This document shows, piece after piece, positions 24,072-31,679 of a DNA stretch of 50,476 nucleotides (positions are counted from its first letter, which is position 1; every line of letters starts with the position of its first letter). This stretch comes from an uncultured Eubacteriales bacterium. Lineage in GTDB: Bacteria; Bacillota; Clostridia; Oscillospirales; Oscillospiraceae. The stretch lies in the NCBI GenBank assembly GCA_900317905.1, contig ONIN01000023.1:1-50476 (forward strand), given 5' to 3'. The notes below the pieces were generated by a model, which was not told where the DNA came from, did not search any database, and worked only from the letters and a program-made list of their open reading frames with translations. Position numbers and translations under genes: made by a program.

Positions 24072-26756
24072 TTACACGTTTGCAGATTTTTTGCTGCCGC
24101 GGGCGGCAATGGCGGTGCAGATGCCGATCACAGCCAGGATCCCGCCTGCGATGGCGGCACGGCTGCCGGAGGTGGCGCCGGCCTGCACCGAGTAGAAGGT
24201 ACCGGCGGTGGTGGCGAGAATGGCGCCCACTGCGCCCAGCACCGTAGTGATGACGGAGGGGACCGCGGACTTGCGCGGCTTCTTGCTCAGACCCAGCAGA
24301 CCCGCGATGATGGCCGCGATGGATGCCAGCAGAGCCAGAGCGGCGCCGATGGCGCGCTGGGTAATCTCCTTGGTGATCAGATCGCCGCTGTCAGAGGAGT
24401 AGCCTCTGGCAGCCGCAGCGACCTGCAGACCTTTTTCAATGTCCAGATCGGTGGCGTTCTTCATGAAGCTGAAGCCCTTGCCGAGGCGGTCGGCGATGCT
24501 GACCAGACCCTTGTCGGCCTCCTGGGCCACGGCGGAGTTCAGACCGTCGATGACCTGATCGCGGCCGTCCTCGAACACGGCCAGCTGCTTTTCACCGTCG
24601 GCGATCTGCTTCTCGGCGTCGGCCAGCTGCTTCTCACCGTCAGCGATCTGCTTCTCGGCGTCAGCCAGCTTCTGGCGGCCTTCCTCCAGCGCCACAGCGC
24701 CTTCGTTCAGCTGCTTCATACCATCGTCATACTGGGCCTGACCGTCGGCCAGGGTCTTGCGGCCTTCGGCGAGGAGCACGGCGCCCTCGTCCAGCTGCTT
24801 CTTGCCGGCGTCATATTCCGCCTGGCCGTCAGCCAGCTGCTGCTTGCCGGCGGCGAGCGCTGCGGCGCCTTCGTTGAGGGCCTTCATACCGGCGTCATAC
24901 TGAGCCTGGCCGTCGGCAAGAGTCTTGCGGCCGTCAGCCAGCAGGGCAGCGCCTTCGTCCAGCTGCTTCATGCCGGCATCATACTGGGCCTGACCGTCGG
25001 CGAGCTGCTGTTTGCCTTCGGCGAGGGCAACAGCACCTTCGTCCAGCTTCTTCTTGCCGGCGTCATACTGGGCCTGGCCGTCCTCGAGGGTCTTTCTGCC
25101 CTCGGCCAGAGCGGCAGCGCCTTCCTCCAGCTGCTGCTTGCCGGCGTTGTACTGGGCGAGACCTGCCTCGTACTGGGCCTGACCGTCCTCATAAGCGGCG
25201 ACCTGCTGCTGGCCTTCCTCGTAGGCGGCGACCTGCTCCATGCCGTCCTCGTAGGCCTTGACCTGCTCCATGCCGTCCTCATAGGCCTTGATCTGCTCCA
25301 GACCGGCCTGATAGGTCTGATAGCCGGAGTAGGCCTCCTGCACCTGAGATACAGCGCCGGGGAGATTGTCCTCATGGAGCTTGGCCTTTTGATCCTTGAC
25401 GTTCTGGTCGATGACGGCCTGGACGTCGTCAGACTGCATCTGGGCGTCGGTGTTCTGAGCGATCTGTTCCTGCACAGCCTCAGATTCCATCTGCGCGTCG
25501 ACGGCGGCCTTCACCTCGTCGGGGGCCTCAGCGTAGCTGTCAGCGCCGGCCTGCTTGGCGATGGCCTCCCGGGTGGCGGCGGTGACCTGCTGCTCCACGT
25601 TGTCGCGGACGGCGGCAGTCACACCATCGCGGATGGCGTCTTCCTTGGCGTCGATCTGCTGATCCACCATGGCGGCTGCTACGGCGTTGATGGCGGCATC
25701 TTGCGTCATGCCCTTGTCCATGAGACCCTGTACCTGCTCGTACACCTGGGTCATGGCGGCAACGGTAGCGTCGTCGATGGATTCGATCTGCTTCTTGCCG
25801 GCCTCGTAAGCTTCCTTGTTCTCTTCCAGCTGCTTCTTGCCGGCCTCGTAGGCTTCCTTGTTTTCTGCCAGGGTCTTCTTGCCGGCCTCGTAGGCGTCCT
25901 TGTTCTCCGCAAGGGTCTTCTTGCCGGCCTCATAGGCGTCCTTGTTCTCCGCCAGCTGCTGTCTGGCAGCGTCCAGCTGATCCTTGGCTTCATCCAGCTG
26001 CTGTTTGCCGGCGTCATACTCCGCCTGCTTTTCGGTCAGAAGGGCTCTGCCCTCGTCCAGCTGCTGCTTGGCCTCCGCCAGCTGCTGCTTTCCGGCGTCA
26101 TACTCCGCCTGCTTTTCCTCCAGTGTTTTGCGGCCCGCATCCAGCTGCTGCTTGGCTTCCTCGAGCTGCTTCACACCGGCGTCGTATTCCGCCTGCTTCT
26201 CCCGGAGGGTCGTGCGGCCCTCATCCAGCTGCTTCTTCGCAGCCTCCAGCTGTGCCTTGCCGGCATCGAACTCCGCCTGTTTCTCCTTCAGGGTCTGGCG
26301 TCCTTCGGCCAGCTGCTTTGCGGCAGCCTGGAGCTTGGTAAGTCCCGCGTCGAACTCCGCCTGCTTCTCGGCAAGGGTCTTGCGGCCGTCCGCCAGCTGC
26401 ACCGCTGCGGCTTCCAGCTTGGCCTTGCCTTCGGCGAATTCGCCTTCCTTCTCGGCCAAAAGGGCTTTGCCGGCTTCATATTCCACTTTGCCCTTTTGGA
26501 GCTCTTCCTTGCCGGCGGCAAAGTCCTTTTTGCCCTGCTCCAGCTGATCGCGGCCATCCAGATAGGCGGCCTCGTTGTCGCCCAGCTGCTTCAGACCGTC
26601 CTCCAGCTTGGTGAGATTGGCATCGGTCTCCACGCCCTTGGCGCTCCAGTAGGCCTTGCCGCTGAGCACGTCCTTGAAGGTCGTACCGGTGCCGAACAGT
26701 CCGAACAGCGCTGCCACAATGAGCAGAACACTCAACGCTTTCACTGCTTTGTTCAT
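24072..26756 (-). CDS. Giant 14/28-residue-repeat coiled-coil membrane protein
   Basis: 894 aa. One N-terminal membrane segment (residues about 7-24) and three near the C-terminus (about 801-822, 833-857, 866-886). Between them are two Ala/Gln/Glu/Lys-rich repeat arms: residues 72-267 are seven 28-residue units followed by four 14-residue units to 323; residues 529-696 are six 28-residue units followed by two 14-residue units to 724. Typical unit: LxEKQAEYDAGKQQLxEAKQ. The arms flank a non-repetitive helical region (324-528) with short AYEDGMEQV repeats. A 14-residue period equals two heptads, so two long helices could pack antiparallel and project from the membrane. The pattern resembles the helical tethers of YhgE/Pip and some MmpL proteins. 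The start ATG 26756 has AGGAGG 14 nt upstream. Function unknown. Confidence 0.85.
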   Translation of the reverse strand: MNKAVKALSVLLIVAALFGLFGTGTTFKDVLSGKAYWSAKGVETDANLTKLEDGLKQLGDNEAAYLDGRDQLEQGKKDFAAGKEELQKGKVEYEAGKALLAEKEGEFAEGKAKLEAAAVQLADGRKTLAEKQAEFDAGLTKLQAAAKQLAEGRQTLKEKQAEFDAGKAQLEAAKKQLDEGRTTLREKQAEYDAGVKQLEEAKQQLDAGRKTLEEKQAEYDAGKQQLAEAKQQLDEGRALLTEKQAEYDAGKQQLDEAKDQLDAARQQLAENKDAYEAGKKTLAENKDAYEAGKKTLAENKEAYEAGKKQLEENKEAYEAGKKQIESIDDATVAAMTQVYEQVQGLMDKGMTQDAAINAVAAAMVDQQIDAKEDAIRDGVTAAVRDNVEQQVTAATREAIAKQAGADSYAEAPDEVKAAVDAQMESEAVQEQIAQNTDAQMQSDDVQAVIDQNVKDQKAKLHEDNLPGAVSQVQEAYSGYQTYQAGLEQIKAYEDGMEQVKAYEDGMEQVAAYEEGQQQVAAYEDGQAQYEAGLAQYNAGKQQLEEGAAALAEGRKTLEDGQAQYDAGKKKLDEGAVALAEGKQQLADGQAQYDAGMKQLDEGAALLADGRKTLADGQAQYDAGMKALNEGAAALAAGKQQLADGQAEYDAGKKQLDEGAVLLAEGRKTLADGQAQYDDGMKQLNEGAVALEEGRQKLADAEKQIADGEKQLADAEKQIADGEKQLAVFEDGRDQVIDGLNSAVAQEADKGLVSIADRLGKGFSFMKNATDLDIEKGLQVAAAARGYSSDSGDLITKEITQRAIGAALALLASIAAIIAGLLGLSKKPRKSAVPSVITTVLGAVGAILATTAGTFYSVQAGATSGSRAAIAGGILAVIGICTAIAARGSKKSANV
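24585..25172 (-). repeat. Coding tandem repeats, C-terminal arm of the coiled-coil protein
   Basis: Six 84-bp units encoding 28 residues each (typical LADGQAQYDAGMKQLDEGAA) followed by two 42-bp units (LADAEKQIADGEKQ twice, identical). The units are in exact phase. Confidence 0.88.
25788..26543 (-). repeat. Coding tandem repeats, N-terminal arm of the coiled-coil protein
   Basis: Seven 84-bp units (28 residues each, typical LxEKQAEYDAGKQQLxEAKQ) followed by four 42-bp units (LAENKDAYEAGKKT and close variants). High DNA similarity between neighbouring units suggests recent expansion or homogenisation. Confidence 0.88.
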
Positions 26757-26963
26757 CTTCTTTTTTTCTTCCTCCTTTTTGTTGAATATGTGGAAAAGCG
26801 TTGCCTTAAATATATGCTTTTCCGGCAGAAAATACAACAACAAAAGGTTACAATTCTGATGATTTGTGAATTTAGCACAGATGCGGTGTTCAAAAAACAG
26901 CAGAATCCCGAGAGGAAAACCGGCGAACTGCGATCACGATCGGAACGCGCCGCGAATCCGAAT

Positions 26964-26994
26964 AAAAAAACGCGCCGCAGTTGCCTGCGGCGCG
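26964..26994 (-). terminator. Intrinsic terminator of the flavodiiron gene
   Basis: 10-bp perfect stem cgcgccgcag (26971-26980) / ctgcggcgcg (26985-26994). Seven T follow on the minus strand (26970-26964). Confidence 0.92.
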
Positions 26995-27012
26995 ATGGTG
27001 ATATGGTTTTTC

Positions 27013-28989
27013 TTACTCCAGAGGCTTGAAGTCGGCCTTGGTGTGGTTGCAGAGCGGGCAGACGAAGTCGTCGGGCATGGTCTCGCCTTCGTAGACGTAA
27101 CCGCAGACGGTGCAGACCCAACCCACGCGGTCGTCGCCGGGGGTAGCTTCCCGCTTGGTGAAGTCGCTGGCGGGGTGCTTGCACAGCGGGCACACGAAGT
27201 CGGCGGGGATCTCCTCGCCCTCGTAGACGTAGCCGCAGACGGAGCAGACCCAGCAGGCGCCCTCGGCCTTGGCCAGCGGCTTGGGGGCGGGCTTGATGTT
27301 GCTGCGGTAGTAGTCGTAGGTCACGCCCTCGTCGTTGGAGAAGACCTTGCTCTCCACGATCTCGGCGATGAACATCCGGTGGCTGCCTTGGTCATAGCTC
27401 TCCAGCACGTTGCAGGAGAACATGGCGTTGATGTAGCGATTCGGGTAGACGATGCCGGCCTGGCAGCGGTCCACATAGTCGAAGCCGGCCAGCTTGTCGG
27501 TGTCGGCGCCGGACTGGAAGCCGAACTGCTGGAAGAAGCTGAAGGGCACTTCCTTGGTCAGGATGCCCAGGGTGAACTTGCCGGTGCGCTCGATCATGCC
27601 GCAGGTGTAGTTGGCCTTGATGACGCTGATGCTGATGCGCTCGGGCTTGTTGGCCATCTGCTGGGCGGTGTTGATGACGCAGATGTTGTCCTTGTCGCCC
27701 TCCCTGGCGCCCAGGGCGTAGAGGCCGTAGGTGAACTTGAACAGGGCGGCGGGGTTCTGCATGCCCTCGTTGACGATGGGCCGCGGCTTCGGGATGCTCT
27801 CGCAGATGGCGTCGGCCAGGGCCTCCAGCTCGGGCAGCTGCTTCTCCTTCAGGGAGGAGGTGATGGTGAAGCGGTCGTTCAGGAACTCGATGCCCTTCAG
27901 AGGCTTGAGGATGTTGCGCATGAGACCGCCGCTGGTGGGCGCCCAGGAGCCGTTCTCGATGATGGCCACCTTGCGGTTGAGGACGTTGTGGGCGGCGATG
28001 TCGTGGAGGGTGTTCTCCATGTTGACGAAGATGCCGGCGTTGTAGGTGGTGGAGGCGAAGACCAGGTGGCTGCAGCGGAAGGCCTCGGCCACGATGACGC
28101 TGGCGTGGGTCTGGCTGACGTCGTACATGGCGATGTTGCGCACGCCGCGCTCGGCCAGCATGGAGGCCAGCACGTGGGCGGTGTTCTCGGTGTTGCCGTA
28201 GACGGAGGCATAGGCGATCATGACCGCGTTGTCCTCGGGGGTGTAGCTGCTCCACTTGTCATACTTGTCCACGAACCAGCCGATGTTCTTTCTCCACACG
28301 GGGCCGTGCAGGGGGCAGATCATGCGGATGTCCAGGGTGGCGGCCTTCTTCAGCAGGGCCTGGACCTGGACGCCGTACTTGCCGACGATGTTGGTGAAGT
28401 AGCGGCGGGCGTCGGGGAGCCAGTCGTGCTCAAAGTCGTACTCGTCGGCGAAGAGGTTGCCGTTCAGGGCGCCGAAGGTGCCGAAGGCGTCGGCGGAGAA
28501 CAGGGTGCCGGTGGCCACGTCGAAGCTCACCATAACTTCCGGCCAGTGGACCATGGGGGCCATGACGAAGGCCAGGGTGTGCTTGCCGAAGCACATGGTG
28601 CCGCCCTCTTCCATGAGGATGGCGCGGGAGTCGATGTCGAAGGTGAAGTAGTTCTTGATCATCTCGGCGATCTTGGCGTTGCAGATGATCTTGGCCTCGG
28701 GGTGGCGCAGGACGGTGTCGCCCAGGGTCTTGGCGTGGTCGGGCTCCATGTGGTGCACCACGATGTAGTCCAGGGGACGGCCGTTCAGACCGTACTCCAG
28801 ATTCTCAAAGAACTGGCCGGAGACGGAGTGATCGACGGTGTCCAGCAGGACGGTTTTCTCGTCCAGCAGCAGGTAGCTGTTGTAGCTGACGCCGCGGGGG
28901 ATGGGATAGACGCTCTCAAACAGGGCCAGACGCCGGTCAGAGGCGCCGATCCACAGCAGATCGTCATAGATCTTCATGGAACAATGCAT
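27013..28989 (-). CDS. Composite flavodiiron protein with flavin-reductase domain and two rubredoxin domains
   Basis: 658 aa from ATG 28989 with GGAGG 8 nt upstream. Residues 1-250 form the MBL-like diiron domain with all six ligand positions: H80, E82, D84, H148, D167, H228 (HHMEPDHAKT, VHWPE, SADAFG, PLHGP). Residues about 255-400 form a flavodoxin (ASVYGNTENTA). Residues about 410-590 resemble flavin-reductase/FMN-binding domains. Two rubredoxin-like modules follow, C582/C585...C600/C603 and C626/C629...C644/C647; their 14-residue gap between Cys pairs is the short rubrerythrin type. Such proteins reduce O2 to water or NO to N2O. The fused domains may relay electrons from NAD(P)H internally. 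Thioredoxin and a Crp/Fnr regulator lie upstream. Confidence 0.93.
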   Translation of the reverse strand: MHCSMKIYDDLLWIGASDRRLALFESVYPIPRGVSYNSYLLLDEKTVLLDTVDHSVSGQFFENLEYGLNGRPLDYIVVHHMEPDHAKTLGDTVLRHPEAKIICNAKIAEMIKNYFTFDIDSRAILMEEGGTMCFGKHTLAFVMAPMVHWPEVMVSFDVATGTLFSADAFGTFGALNGNLFADEYDFEHDWLPDARRYFTNIVGKYGVQVQALLKKAATLDIRMICPLHGPVWRKNIGWFVDKYDKWSSYTPEDNAVMIAYASVYGNTENTAHVLASMLAERGVRNIAMYDVSQTHASVIVAEAFRCSHLVFASTTYNAGIFVNMENTLHDIAAHNVLNRKVAIIENGSWAPTSGGLMRNILKPLKGIEFLNDRFTITSSLKEKQLPELEALADAICESIPKPRPIVNEGMQNPAALFKFTYGLYALGAREGDKDNICVINTAQQMANKPERISISVIKANYTCGMIERTGKFTLGILTKEVPFSFFQQFGFQSGADTDKLAGFDYVDRCQAGIVYPNRYINAMFSCNVLESYDQGSHRMFIAEIVESKVFSNDEGVTYDYYRSNIKPAPKPLAKAEGACWVCSVCGYVYEGEEIPADFVCPLCKHPASDFTKREATPGDDRVGWVCTVCGYVYEGETMPDDFVCPLCNHTKADFKPLE

Positions 28990-29027
28990 GGAATTTTCCT
29001 CCTCTATTCTCAAATATTTTGGATCTC

Positions 29028-29068
29028 AAAAAACACACATAGCCGGAGAGAAAAACTCCGGCTGTGTG
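29028..29068 (-). terminator. Intrinsic terminator after trxA
   Basis: Stem acacatagccggag / ctccggctgtgt (about 29035-29048 with 29056-29067, two-base bulge). On the minus strand TTTTTT follows (29033-29028). It separates trxA from the flavodiiron gene, though read-through is possible. Confidence 0.82.
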
Positions 29069-29077
29069 CATTGATTC

Positions 29078-29383
29078 TTACTTCAGCAGATCGAGGATCA
29101 TGTTCTTCGGACGGACGCCCACAGAGCTGGCGGCAACCTTGCCGTCTTTGAAGACCAGCAGGGTGGGGATGCTCATGACGTTGAACTGACCGGCGAGACC
29201 GGGCTCATCGTCCACGTTGATCTTGCAGACCTTCACGTCGGGATTTTCCTCGGCGATCTCGTCCACCACGGGGGAGAGCATCTTGCAGGGGCCGCACCAG
29301 CTGGCCCAGAAGTCCACCAGGACGGTTTTGTCGGAATTGAGAACCTCAGACTCGAAGTTTGCCATCGTGATTTCAGTAACCAT
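29078..29383 (-). CDS. trxA: Thioredoxin
   Basis: 101 aa single-domain thioredoxin with the active site WASWCGPCKML at residues 27-37, the buried Asp in VLVDFWA, and the cis-Pro loop MSIPTLLVFKDG. It reduces protein disulfides in the cytoplasm. Start ATG 29383 with AAAGGATG upstream. It lies between a Crp/Fnr regulator and a flavodiiron protein on the same strand, pointing to a redox or oxygen-defence gene set. No thioredoxin reductase gene is in the window. Confidence 0.96.
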   Translation of the reverse strand: MVTEITMANFESEVLNSDKTVLVDFWASWCGPCKMLSPVVDEIAEENPDVKVCKINVDDEPGLAGQFNVMSIPTLLVFKDGKVAASSVGVRPKNMILDLLK

Positions 29384-29424
29384 AGTTGTACATCCTTTCT
29401 TGTGTTGGGGTGGTTGTTGGTATC

Positions 29425-29453
29425 AGTATACCCGGAAACGAAAGGCTTTTCCG
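29425..29453 (-). promoter_or_regulatory. trxA promoter with overlapping dyad
   Basis: Minus strand TATACT (29430-29425) is a good -10 box, but there is no recognisable -35. Instead the symmetrical cggaaa-N9-tttccg occupies 29433-29453 across the spacer and -35 region, the position expected for a regulator. The neighbouring Crp/Fnr protein is the obvious candidate. Confidence 0.45.
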
Positions 29454-29461
29454 TGCGCTCG

Positions 29462-30130
29462 TCACATAAGGGCGAGTTTTTTTACTTTGGCGGCGTCGAT
29501 GATGGTCACGGAGCCGCGGCCCAGCTTCACCATGCCGTCCTCGGCGAAGTTCCGGAGCATTCTGGTGACGGTCTCCCGGACGGCGCCGGTGTCTCTCGCG
29601 ATCTGCTCGTGGGTGGCCTTGATGACCTCTTTTGCCTGAGCGGACTCGTCCCAGAGATACTGGGCCAGCCGTTTGTCGAAGCTGGTGAACAGCAGCTGCT
29701 GCATGGACCACATCACGTCGGAAAACCGCTCGGTGGCGAGCCGGTACATGCAGCACTCCACGTGGAGATTGTTCTGGCTCAGCCGCAGGAAGGTGGGGGC
29801 GTTCAGGACCAGCAGCTCGGTGTCCGTGTCGGCGGTGAGCTGCACCTCGAAGGTGATGGCCCGGATCACGCAGGAGGCCGCCAGCACGCAGGCGTCCCCC
29901 TCCAGAAGCCGGTAGAGGGCGATCTCGCGGCCGTCCTCGCTGGTCATGCAGGCCCGGAGCTTGCCGGAAGTCACCAGGATCAGTCCGAGACATTCCCCGT
30001 CGCAGGTGTGGACCATGGCGCCCCGGTCATAGTGGTTCAGCCTTGACCCGGTGCGGGCCTGCTGCTTCTGCTCCTCGGTCAGATCCGCCCAGAAGGGCAG
30101 CATTTCCAGTGCGTGTTCCAAATCCGGCAT
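29462..30130 (-). CDS. Crp/Fnr-family transcriptional regulator
   Basis: 222 aa. Residues about 15-115 form the cyclic-nucleotide-binding-like beta barrel (VTSGKLRACMTSEDGREIALYRL, LEGDACVL). Residues about 140-215 form the winged helix with recognition helix ARDTGAVRETVTRMLRNFAEDGMV. There is no N-terminal Cys cluster of the E. coli FNR kind, so direct Fe-S oxygen sensing is not indicated; the effector is unknown. Start ATG 30130 has GGAGG 8 nt upstream. It lies 78 bp ahead of trxA and the flavodiiron gene and probably controls them. Confidence 0.9.
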   Translation of the reverse strand: MPDLEHALEMLPFWADLTEEQKQQARTGSRLNHYDRGAMVHTCDGECLGLILVTSGKLRACMTSEDGREIALYRLLEGDACVLAASCVIRAITFEVQLTADTDTELLVLNAPTFLRLSQNNLHVECCMYRLATERFSDVMWSMQQLLFTSFDKRLAQYLWDESAQAKEVIKATHEQIARDTGAVRETVTRMLRNFAEDGMVKLGRGSVTIIDAAKVKKLALM

Positions 30131-30184
30131 GTTGCATCCCTCCAGACAAAGCGGTACCGACTCGGATCGTCATACATTTAGTCA

Positions 30185-30213
30185 ATTATACCACATGTTT
30201 TCCGGCGTGGAAA
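30185..30213 (-). promoter_or_regulatory. Promoter of the Crp/Fnr gene with -35 dyad
   Basis: Minus strand TATAAT (30190-30185) with only a poor -35 (TTTCCA) 17 bp upstream. The dyad tttcc-N5-ggaaa (30199-30213) covers that -35 region. Its half-sites are the same ggaaa/tttcc words seen in the trxA promoter, which fits autoregulation. Confidence 0.45.
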
Positions 30214-30255
30214 GAGATTTTCGGGAATTTGTTGAAAAAGAAAGAGAAATAGTGA

Positions 30256-30506
30256 GAGATTATTTGCCAGATCCACATGGCTCCCACTCTGGGGGAGCTG
30301 TCGCGAGCTTGCGAGCGACTGAGAGGGCAAAACGTAGGATTCGGAATGCAGGAAATCCCGTGCGTCAGCAGTGACCACAAGCCCTCTCAGTCACGGCTAT
30401 TACCCGCCGTGCCAGCTCTCCCGGGTGTGCTAAGGCCCCAAATCTTTGATTTGGTCGGCCGTGCCATGCGAAAGCTGGGAGAGCCAAGGGGTGCACAGCA
30501 ATTTGC
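30256..30506 (+). repeat. Dispersed repeat family A, long copy
   Basis: Nearly identical to 47104-47381 over about 240 bp. Internal structure: 12-bp inverted repeat gactgagagggc / gccctctcagtc, and the hairpin ccaaatc-ttt-gatttgg inside larger arms. The right terminus (taaactggaat in the 47104 copy) is missing here. It fills most of the 443-bp gap between the Crp/Fnr and DAHP synthase genes; the rest of that gap holds the Crp/Fnr promoter and the operon terminator. Confidence 0.9.
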
Positions 30507-30522
30507 ACTCCGATCCGACAAA

Positions 30523-30553
30523 AATTCCCCCCTGAAAGGATCAGGGAGGAATT
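30523..30553 (-). terminator. Terminator of the aromatic amino-acid operon
   Basis: 13-bp stem (with G-U pairs) aattcccccctga (30523-30535) / tcagggaggaatt (30541-30553), followed on the minus strand by a T-run. Confidence 0.85.
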
Positions 30554-30573
30554 GGTTTTTCTCTTCGGTTTGC

Positions 30574-31662
30574 TCAGACCAGATCGGCGATCTCGAAGAT
30601 CATCTGTTCGGTCTTTTCCCAGCCGAGGCAGGGGTCGGTGATGCTCTGGCCGTAGACGTGGGCGTCCTCGGGCTTTTGGGCGCCGTCCACCAGATAGCTC
30701 TCGGTGATGAAGCCCTTGACCAGATCCCGGATCTCGGGGTTGATCTTCCGCTGCAGCAGCACCTCTCTGGCGATGCGGGGCTGCTCCAGATACTGCTTGT
30801 TGGAGTTGGAGTGGTTGGTGTCGATGATGACGGCGCGGTTTTGCACCGCCCGCTGCTGATACATGGCATGCAGGCGGGTGATGTCCTCATAGTGGTAGTT
30901 GGGGAGACTGGCGCCGTGCTTGTTCACATAGCCCCGGAGGATGGCGTGGGCGTAGGGATTGCCCATGCTCTCCACCTCCCAGTTGCGGTAGATGAAGGTG
31001 TGGGAGTGCTGGGCGGCGGTGATGGCGTTGAGCATGACGGTGTAGTCGCCGCTGGTGGGGTTTTTCATGCCCACGGGGATGTCGACGCCGCTGGCGGTCA
31101 GCCGGTGCTGCTGGTTCTCCACAGACCGGGCGCCAACGGCCACATAGGCCAGCAGATCGTCCACATACCGGTGCTGCTCGGGGTAGAGCATCTCGTCGGC
31201 GCAGCTGAAGCCGGTCTCGGTCAGGGCCCGCATGTGCAGCTCCCGGATGGTCAGGATGCCCTGGAGCACGTCGGGCTTCTGGGTGGGATCCGGCTGGTGG
31301 AGCATGCCCTTGTAGCCGTCGCCAGTGGTGCGGGGCTTGTTGGTATAGATGCGCGGCACGATCTTGATTTTTTCCTCCACCTGGGTCTGGACACACTTGA
31401 GCTTCGTGAGATACTCCAGCACGCTGTCCTCCCGGTCGGCGCTGCAGGGGCCGATGATCAAAAGCAGCCGGTCGTCGTCGCCGGAGAGGATGGCCTCGAT
31501 CTGGCGGATGTTCTCCAGACGCACGCTCCGCAGCTCCTCCGGCACGGGGTACTCCTGCTTCACATCTCTGGGGATGGGGAGCTTGCGGATGAAGTGCATG
31601 TTCATCGTCCGCTCATAGGGATTGTCGTAGGAGGTGCGGCTGCGCTTCAGATCCTGATCCAT
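30574..31662 (-). CDS. aroF: 3-deoxy-D-arabino-heptulosonate 7-phosphate synthase, type I (AroFGH)
   Basis: 362 aa from ATG 31662, which has GGAG upstream; the reading frame extends further but only as antisense-like sequence inside tyrA. It condenses phosphoenolpyruvate with erythrose 4-phosphate, the first step of the shikimate pathway. Class I-alpha signatures: LLIIGPCSADREDSVLEYL, PRIYTNKPRTTGDGYKGML, GARSVENQQHRLTASGVDIPVGMKNPTSGDY and VIIDTNHSNSNKQY. This is the E. coli AroF/G/H type, usually feedback-inhibited by Tyr, Phe or Trp; which one cannot be told, so the letter F is nominal. It is the last gene of the eight-gene operon. Confidence 0.95.
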   Translation of the reverse strand: MDQDLKRSRTSYDNPYERTMNMHFIRKLPIPRDVKQEYPVPEELRSVRLENIRQIEAILSGDDDRLLLIIGPCSADREDSVLEYLTKLKCVQTQVEEKIKIVPRIYTNKPRTTGDGYKGMLHQPDPTQKPDVLQGILTIRELHMRALTETGFSCADEMLYPEQHRYVDDLLAYVAVGARSVENQQHRLTASGVDIPVGMKNPTSGDYTVMLNAITAAQHSHTFIYRNWEVESMGNPYAHAILRGYVNKHGASLPNYHYEDITRLHAMYQQRAVQNRAVIIDTNHSNSNKQYLEQPRIAREVLLQRKINPEIRDLVKGFITESYLVDGAQKPEDAHVYGQSITDPCLGWEKTEQMIFEIADLV

Positions 31663-31679
31663 AGGGTTTGGCTCCTTTC

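Noticed and set aside
24585-26543. Tandem repeats as an assembly artefact
   Set aside because: The units are diverged and stay in frame over the whole protein, so they are genuine coding repeats, though the exact unit number could still be assembly-sensitive.
25374-27029. 551-aa plus-strand open frame rich in Leu/Phe opposite the coiled-coil gene
   Set aside because: It is the complement of the 84-bp repeats, so its apparent repetitive membrane character is secondary.
26866-29151. 761-aa plus-strand open frame opposite the flavodiiron gene
   Set aside because: Mirror of the opposite-strand gene with Gly/Val/Ala/His bias; no recognisable domain.
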